Assembly (NCBI RefSeq): GCF_018310535.1
Contig: NZ_CP074102.1
Span: forward strand, 5,394,001-5,458,000
DNA: 64,000 nt
Source of the DNA: Streptomyces mirabilis
GTDB taxonomy: Bacteria > Actinomycetota > Actinomycetes > Streptomycetales > Streptomycetaceae
Reading direction: 5' to 3'
This document shows, in pieces, positions 59,091-64,000 of this stretch (its first letter is position 1; each line of letters opens with the position of its first letter). The translations under genes and the position numbers were made by a program. The notes under the pieces are model-generated. The model made no database searches. It was not told the DNA's origin and saw only the letters and a program-made list of their open reading frames with translations.

Positions 59091-59806
59091 GCGACACCTC
59101 CCGTCGCACCGACGCCCGTGGCTTCCGCGCGCCGCGAGGTGCTTGTGGCGGGCTGGGGCGCCTGGCCGATCCCGGCCTTCAGCCGCCGCTCCAGCGCCCG
59201 CATCAGCCGGGTGATCACGAAGGCGATCGCGAAGTAGATCAGCAGGACGTACGCGTAGATCTCCGCGCTCTCCTGGAGCGCGAGCCGCACGAGGTTGCCG
59301 CTGAACGTCAGATCGCCCATGCCCATGATCGACACCAGGGCCGTGCCCTTGAGCAGTTCGACCAGCAGGTTGCAGAAGGAGGGGATCATCTCGGGTACCG
59401 CCTGCGGCAGCAGGATCAGCCGCATCCGCTGCCAGGGCGTGAAGCTGAGCGCGATGCCGCCCTCGCGCTGGGCGGGGTCGACGGCGTTCAGGGCGCCGCG
59501 CACGATCTCACTGCCGTACGCCCCGTAGGTCAGCCCCAGCGCCAGCGTGCCCGCCCACATCGGGACGAGCTGCCAGCCGAAGGCGAGCGGCAGCACGAAG
59601 TACACCCAGAAGATCATGATCAGGGCGGAGGTGCCGCGGAACACCTCGGTGTAGACGCCCGCGAGGAAGCGGACGATCCACCGCCGCGAGGTGCGCGCGA
59701 CACCGACGGCGAACGAGACGGCACCGGCCACCAGCGAGCTGAGGAACAGCAACTGGACGGTGACCCAGACACCTTTGAGTACGAGTTCCCAGAGTCCCGA
59801 GGTCAT
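59087..59806 (-). CDS. ehuC: ABC transporter permease, EhuC-like
   Basis: 239 residues, five membrane helices. Contains EVFRGTSALIMIFWVYF and the coupling loop QREGGIALSFTPWQRMRLILLPQAVPEMIP. The C-terminal tail of about 25 residues is Ala/Ser/Arg-rich. The start overlaps the binding-protein stop. Confidence 0.85.
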   Translation of the reverse strand: MTSGLWELVLKGVWVTVQLLFLSSLVAGAVSFAVGVARTSRRWIVRFLAGVYTEVFRGTSALIMIFWVYFVLPLAFGWQLVPMWAGTLALGLTYGAYGSEIVRGALNAVDPAQREGGIALSFTPWQRMRLILLPQAVPEMIPSFCNLLVELLKGTALVSIMGMGDLTFSGNLVRLALQESAEIYAYVLLIYFAIAFVITRLMRALERRLKAGIGQAPQPATSTSRRAEATGVGATGGVA

Positions 59807-60777
59807 CCGCGGCAGAGCTCCTTCGCGGTCATGTCGGTCATCTCGGCCCGGGTGAACCCGAAGGGCCGCAGGATGCGGAACAACTCCCCGCTGGCCTTCA
59901 GCTTCTTCAGTTCCACATTGAAGGCGTCGCGCAGCCGCGTCTCGGTGGAACGGAACGCGAAGCCGCCGCCGTCGACGTGCGGCTTGCCTTTCACCAGGGG
60001 CGTGAACGGCTTCGTGCTCTCGGCCTTGCGGGACTTTTTGACCACCTCGCGCGTGGTCAGCGCGGTCCCGGCGAAGACGTCGACACGGCCTGCCTCGACC
60101 GCGTTCAGCCCGGCGACCTGATCCGGCACGATCAGGATGTCGCTCTCCTTGTACCCGGCCTCGACGGCGTACTGGATCTCTGCGTACCCGGTGCCGGTCG
60201 CGAATCTGGCCTTCTTCGCCACGACGTCCTTGTAGTCGTGCAGGCCCTTCGGATTGCCCTTGCGCACGATGAAGGCGTCCAGCATCTGGTAGTCCGGGTC
60301 GGCGAAGACGACCTGCTGACAGCGTTCCGGGTTGATGTACATCCCCGCGGACACGACGTCGAACTGCTGTGAGTTGAGCCCGGGAATGAGCGAGCCGAAC
60401 TCGGTCGGCACGGGCTGCACCCGGTCGACGCCCAGCCGCTTGAAGATCACCTTGGCGAGTTCGGGCGCCTCGCCGGTCAGTTCACCGTTCCTGTCGATGT
60501 AGCCGAACGGGATCTCACCGGCTATGCCCAGCCGCACGACGCCCTGCGCCTTGAGCCGGCCGAGGAGATCACCGCCGTTGTCGGACGCGGTGGCGACCCG
60601 GGTGCAGCCGGCGGCGCCCAGCGCGCCGACGGCGCCGAGCGCGGAGACACCCGCGAGCAGCGACCGCCGACTCGCGAGCAGCGACCGCCGACTCGGACTT
60701 CGTTTCTCCGCTTCGGTCCCGTCATTCCCGTCATTCCTGAGTGGTGGAGCCATGGCCGCGCGGCTACCCGAGAGCAT
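59803..60777 (-). CDS. ehuB: ABC transporter substrate-binding lipoprotein, EhuB-like
   Basis: 324 residues. N-terminus with two Tat-type motifs, SRRSLLA at about 29-35 and 36-42, produced by an exact 21-bp duplication (60653-60694), then a hydrophobic stretch and lipobox Cys58 (LGAAGC). Mature binding fold with GEIPFGYIDRNGELTGEAPEL and VSAGMYINPERCQQVVFADP. The MYINPERC stretch recalls ectoine-binding EhuB proteins. First gene of the operon. The start could be ATG 60777 or ATG 60753; neither has a clear ribosome-binding site. Confidence 0.82.
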   Translation of the reverse strand: MLSGSRAAMAPPLRNDGNDGTEAEKRSPSRRSLLASRRSLLAGVSALGAVGALGAAGCTRVATASDNGGDLLGRLKAQGVVRLGIAGEIPFGYIDRNGELTGEAPELAKVIFKRLGVDRVQPVPTEFGSLIPGLNSQQFDVVSAGMYINPERCQQVVFADPDYQMLDAFIVRKGNPKGLHDYKDVVAKKARFATGTGYAEIQYAVEAGYKESDILIVPDQVAGLNAVEAGRVDVFAGTALTTREVVKKSRKAESTKPFTPLVKGKPHVDGGGFAFRSTETRLRDAFNVELKKLKASGELFRILRPFGFTRAEMTDMTAKELCRG

Positions 60778-60851
60778 GCGAAGTATTCGGATCGATTTCG
60801 GCCCCGTACGACGGCGAGTGACGTCGAGGCACCCTTGACTCCGGGGAGACC

Positions 60852-61355
60852 ATGGAATGCATGGCTGATCGATTCATCGAGGTCTCGCTGGTCAAGCGAG
60901 GAATCCACTGCACGGCGAAACTGCTGGACGACCGGGCGCCGATCACCTGCGCGGCGGTGTGGGACGCGCTTCCCCTGGGCGGCGACGTCTACCACGCGAA
61001 GTACGCACGCAATGAGATCTACGCCCTTTTCCCGCCTTTCGCGAAATCGGAGCCACCACTGGAAAATCCGACAGTTACCCCCATTCCCGGAGACCTCTGT
61101 TATTTCGCCTTCGCGGGCACGGAACTGGGCACCAAGGCCTACGGCTACGACACCGACGTACGCCCCGGCACCACGGTCGTCGACCTCGCCCTCTTCTATG
61201 AACGCAACAACCTGCTGCTCAACGGGGACGTGGGCTGGGTCCCGGGCATTGTCTGGGGCCGGGTGACCGAGGGCCTGGAGGCGATGGCCGAGGCCTGCAA
61301 CGACCTCTGGCGCTCGGGCGCCCAGGGCGAGACGCTCAGCTTCCGTAGGGCGTAG
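60852..61355 (+). CDS. DUF3830 family protein (cyclophilin-like fold)
   Basis: 167 residues. RGIHCTAKLLDDRAPITCAAVWDALP and GDLCYFAFAGTELGTKAYG match DUF3830, predicted cyclophilin-like proteins often found beside amidases and ABC importers. It diverges from the ehu-like operon. ATG 60852 has GGGGAGA upstream; ATG 60861 is also possible. It ends just before a short GTAGGGC repeat (61345-61371) and converges on the amidase gene. Confidence 0.75.
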   Translation: MECMADRFIEVSLVKRGIHCTAKLLDDRAPITCAAVWDALPLGGDVYHAKYARNEIYALFPPFAKSEPPLENPTVTPIPGDLCYFAFAGTELGTKAYGYDTDVRPGTTVVDLALFYERNNLLLNGDVGWVPGIVWGRVTEGLEAMAEACNDLWRSGAQGETLSFRRA

Positions 61356-61380
61356 GGCGTAGGGCGTGGGGCCGTGGGGC

Positions 61381-62796
61381 TCAGGGGCGTCCCTGGAACC
61401 CCGTCGGTGGAGCCACCCCCGCGGTGCCCGTCTCGTACAGGGCGTGTGCCGTGCGCAGGACGAGGTCGTCGCGGTGGCGGGCGGCGACGATCTGCAAGCC
61501 TACCGGGAGGCCGTCGCCGTCCGTGCCGACCGGGACGCTCGCGGCGGGCTGCTGGGTCATGTTGAAGGGGTACGTGAACGGGGTCCACCCCGTCCAGCGG
61601 CGGTGGCCTGAGCCCGGCGGCACCTCCACCCCCGACGCGAACGCCGTCAGCGGCAGGGTCGGCGTCACCAGCACGTCGTACGACTCGTGGAAGCGCCCCA
61701 TCCGCCGCCCGAGCTCCATCCGGACGTCCACCGCGGCCAGGTAGTCCAGCGCGCTGGACCGGGCGCCCCGCGCGCAGATCTCCCGCAGCCCCGGGTCCAG
61801 CGACTCCCGCTGCCGTGGCCCGAGCCGCTGGGCCACCCGGGCCGCACCGCCGAACCACAGGACGTGGAAGGCCTCCACCGGGTCGGTGAGATCGGGGTCG
61901 GCCTCGGTGACGTACGCGCCGAGCCCCGCGAGCCGCTCCACCGCCCGCCGCACCGCCGCCGCGACGGCCGGCTGGACCGCGACCTGCCCGCCGAGGGACG
62001 GCGAGTACGCGACCCGCAGCCCGCGCACCCCACCCTCAAGGGCCTCGACGAACGACCCGCCCACCGGCCCGAGCGCCGACCAGTCACGGGCGTCCGGCCC
62101 GCTGATCACGTCCATCATCAGCGCCGCGTCGGCCGCGTCCCGTGTCATCGGCCCCACGTGCGAGAGCGTCCCGAACGCGCTCGCGGGGTACAGCGGCACC
62201 CTCCCGTACGTCGGCTTCAGGCCGAAGATCCCGCAGAACGCGGCCGGGATGCGCACACTGCCGCCGCCGTCCGTGCCCAGCGCCAGCGGTCCCGCCCCGA
62301 GCGCGACGGCCGCCGCGCTGCCGCCGCTGGAGCCGCCCGCCGTGCGCGTGACGTCGTACGGATTGCGGGTGACCCCCGACAGCGGCGAATCCGTGACGCC
62401 CTTCCAGCCGAACTCGGGTGTCGTCGTCTTCCCGAGGAACACCGCCCCGTGCTCGCGCAGCCGGGCGACGGACGGCGCGTCCTCGTCCCAACTCCCCTGT
62501 GGGTCAACGGTCTTGGAGCCACGCAGGGTCGGTCCGCCACGCAGCAGCAGGATGTCCTTGACGGAGACCGGTACCCCGTCCAGCAGCCCGGCCGGCTCAC
62601 CCCGCCGCCAGCGGTCCGCGGACCGCGCCGCCCGCGCGAGGGCCGCGTCCGCGTCGAGACGTACGAACGCGTTCACGGCCCGCTGGATCTCCACGGCCCT
62701 GCGCAACGCCGCCCGCGTGGCGTCCACGGGGCTGAACTCGCCCTTGCGGTAGCCGTCGAGGAGTTGTACCGCGGTCAGCTCGACGAGTTCCGGCAT
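61381..62796 (-). CDS. Amidase-signature family amidohydrolase
   Basis: 471 residues. Catalytic triad of the AS family: Lys in VSVKDILLLRG, cis-Ser and nucleophile Ser in RTAGGSSGGSAAAVALG, and LGTDGGGSVRIPAAFCG. It hydrolyses a carboxylic amide of unknown identity. GGAGG lies 6 nt before ATG 62796. Follows the 2-hydroxyacid dehydrogenase gene by 29 bp on the same strand, so the two are one transcription unit that may feed on substrates imported by the neighbouring ABC system. Confidence 0.88.
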   Translation of the reverse strand: MPELVELTAVQLLDGYRKGEFSPVDATRAALRRAVEIQRAVNAFVRLDADAALARAARSADRWRRGEPAGLLDGVPVSVKDILLLRGGPTLRGSKTVDPQGSWDEDAPSVARLREHGAVFLGKTTTPEFGWKGVTDSPLSGVTRNPYDVTRTAGGSSGGSAAAVALGAGPLALGTDGGGSVRIPAAFCGIFGLKPTYGRVPLYPASAFGTLSHVGPMTRDAADAALMMDVISGPDARDWSALGPVGGSFVEALEGGVRGLRVAYSPSLGGQVAVQPAVAAAVRRAVERLAGLGAYVTEADPDLTDPVEAFHVLWFGGAARVAQRLGPRQRESLDPGLREICARGARSSALDYLAAVDVRMELGRRMGRFHESYDVLVTPTLPLTAFASGVEVPPGSGHRRWTGWTPFTYPFNMTQQPAASVPVGTDGDGLPVGLQIVAARHRDDLVLRTAHALYETGTAGVAPPTGFQGRP

Positions 62797-62825
62797 CGGC
62801 CCCTCCAGGGGAAGTCGAGGAAGTC

Positions 62826-63842
62826 TCAGTGTCCCGGTACGTATCCGCGCTTCTTGTCGACCACGTTCGGCAGCGGTCTGCCCGCCTCCCAGCGCTCGTA
62901 CATCTCCACGAACTGTGCCCCGAGTTCGTCCCGCCAGCCGACCGTGTCCCCGCTCATGTGCGGCGACACGATCAGCCCGGGGACATCCCACAGCGGGCTG
63001 TCCGGGCCGAGTGGCTCGTCCTGGAAGACATCGAGGGCCGCGCCCGCGATCCACCGCTTCGACAGCGCCTCGGCGAGCGCGTCCTCGACGACCAACTGCC
63101 CCCGGCCGACGTTGATGAAGCGCGCCGAGGGCTGCATCATTCCGAAGCGCCGCGCGTCGAACATGCCGTACGTGGCCTCCGTGAGCGGCGCCGCCGACAC
63201 CACCCAGTCGGCGCGCGCCATCAGCCGGTCGAGCTCCTCGGGCCCGTGGATCCCGGTGCGCGCGGTACGCCCCACCAGGGCCGTCGTCACCTCGAGCGCC
63301 TTGAGCGTCTTGACGATCGTCCGCCCGATCGGTCCGGAACCGACCACACACGCGCGCGTGCCCGCCACCCGCTGCGACTCCCGGTGCCGCCACTCCCGCT
63401 GCCGCTGCAGGTCCCACGTCCTCGGCAGGTCCTTGGCCATCGCGAGGACCAGTGCGGCGACGTACTCGGCGATCGGCCGGTCGAAGATCCCGCGCGCGTT
63501 GGTCACCACCGTGTCGGACGCGGCGAGTTCGGGACACATGAGGTGGTCGACGCCCGCGCTCGCCGTGTGCACCCAGCGCGGCCGGGGACCCTCGCCGGGC
63601 CAGGCGCGGCGCACCGCGTGCGAGGTGAAGTCCCAGACCAGCAGTACGTCCGCGCGCGGCAGCCGCTCGGCCAGCGTCGACTCGTCGGCGTGCTCGATCC
63701 GCACCCGGCCGGTGAGTCTGCCGAGGCGCGGGAGCGGCTCGGCGTCCAGGACTAGGAGGGTGGTGCGGGATCCGGCGCCGGACCCGGATGCCGGGGCCGA
63801 CGCGGATACGGGGCGGGGCGGGCGAGGGAAACCGTTTCGCAA
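62826..63842 (-). CDS. D-isomer-specific 2-hydroxyacid dehydrogenase
   Basis: About 338 residues if started at the TTG at 63842, which has AGGAAAG upstream. The frame remains open to 63980. The NAD-binding motif is VVGSGPIGRTIVKTL (a GSG form of GxGxxG). Substrate Arg lies in FINVGRGQLV, and the catalytic Glu/His pair appears as FQDEPL and VSPHMSG. These enzymes interconvert 2-oxo acids and D-2-hydroxy acids. First gene of the pair with the amidase. The N-terminal 35 residues are Pro/Ser-rich and may not be translated. 63843-64000 holds the promoter region and no other gene. Confidence 0.85.
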   Translation of the reverse strand: MRNGFPRPPRPVSASAPASGSGAGSRTTLLVLDAEPLPRLGRLTGRVRIEHADESTLAERLPRADVLLVWDFTSHAVRRAWPGEGPRPRWVHTASAGVDHLMCPELAASDTVVTNARGIFDRPIAEYVAALVLAMAKDLPRTWDLQRQREWRHRESQRVAGTRACVVGSGPIGRTIVKTLKALEVTTALVGRTARTGIHGPEELDRLMARADWVVSAAPLTEATYGMFDARRFGMMQPSARFINVGRGQLVVEDALAEALSKRWIAGAALDVFQDEPLGPDSPLWDVPGLIVSPHMSGDTVGWRDELGAQFVEMYERWEAGRPLPNVVDKKRGYVPGH

Positions 63843-64000
63843 TGCGAGTCCGCTTTCCTGAGAGTTCCGAAGAGTCCCGAAGGGTTTCGGAGGCTTCCTG
63901 AGTTCCTGAGAGGACGAACCCGCGGGGCGGGTGGGGGTGGCCGGAGCCGTCTGAGATGCGCGGATTGACCACGCTCGCACCCGAACCTACCTTCGTCAAC

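Overview
The window reads as a stretch of a Streptomyces (high-GC actinomycete) chromosome. Codon third positions are almost all G or C. Gene families typical of the genus recur: class E and F sortases, the cslA/glxA cellulose-like polymer locus, an ehuABCD-type transporter, ROK, GntR/UTRA, IclR and MarR regulators, and small gene pairs overlapping by ATGA or GTGA. No transposase, integrase, rRNA or CRISPR array was seen.

Layout. (1) 1-3.7 kb: a defence-like operon of a MutL/MORC-type GHKL ATPase and a Z1-domain P-loop ATPase that runs off the left edge, with a small SLOG-like gene facing away. (2) 4-16.8 kb: chromosomal genes. These are a membrane-anchored PstS-like protein, a SEC-C protein, sortase E, a drug-efflux MFS with a divergent HxlR regulator, a YidC paralogue, an FAH-family enzyme, a Gfo/Idh oxidoreductase with a divergent ROK regulator sharing one palindrome, and a secreted protein with an LAxTG-type sortase signal. 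(3) 16.8-23.5 kb: an aminophosphonate uptake and breakdown cluster (GntR regulator, FAD oxidoreductase, phosphonatase-like hydrolase, complete ABC importer). (4) 23.5-30 kb: a NagD-like phosphatase, a secreted protein with a class F sortase, a GH6 glycoside hydrolase, and a MarR/azoreductase/nitroreductase/NmrA module. (5) 30-38.3 kb: glxA-cslA, tRNA-Lys, an NlpC/P60 hydrolase, an SPFH protein and an AA10 LPMO preceded by DasR-like sites. This is the tip-glycan locus known from S. coelicolor. (6) 38.4-56.5 kb: an accessory PKS-NRPS cluster ending at a second, identical tRNA-Lys. (7) 56.6-64 kb: an IclR regulator, an ehu-type ABC importer, a DUF3830 protein, an amidase and a 2-hydroxyacid dehydrogenase.

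The most interesting system is the 40.8-56.5 kb cluster. A KS-AT-ACP module with no reductive domain feeds a protein carrying a GSA-type aminotransferase, a luciferase-like monooxygenase and C-PCP-C. This should give an alpha-hydroxy-beta-amino acyl group joined to one or two amino acids, which is the metal-chelating warhead of bestatin/amastatin/microginin-type aminopeptidase inhibitors. A complete M18 aminopeptidase gene sits inside the same operon and is a natural candidate for a self-resistance copy of the target. The only adenylation domain has a threonine-like pocket, and the first PCP has no adenylation domain in cis.

Limits: all calls come from reading the sequence by eye and from remembered family motifs. 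No database search, alignment or profile was run. Start codons were chosen from ribosome-binding sites and conserved N-termini.
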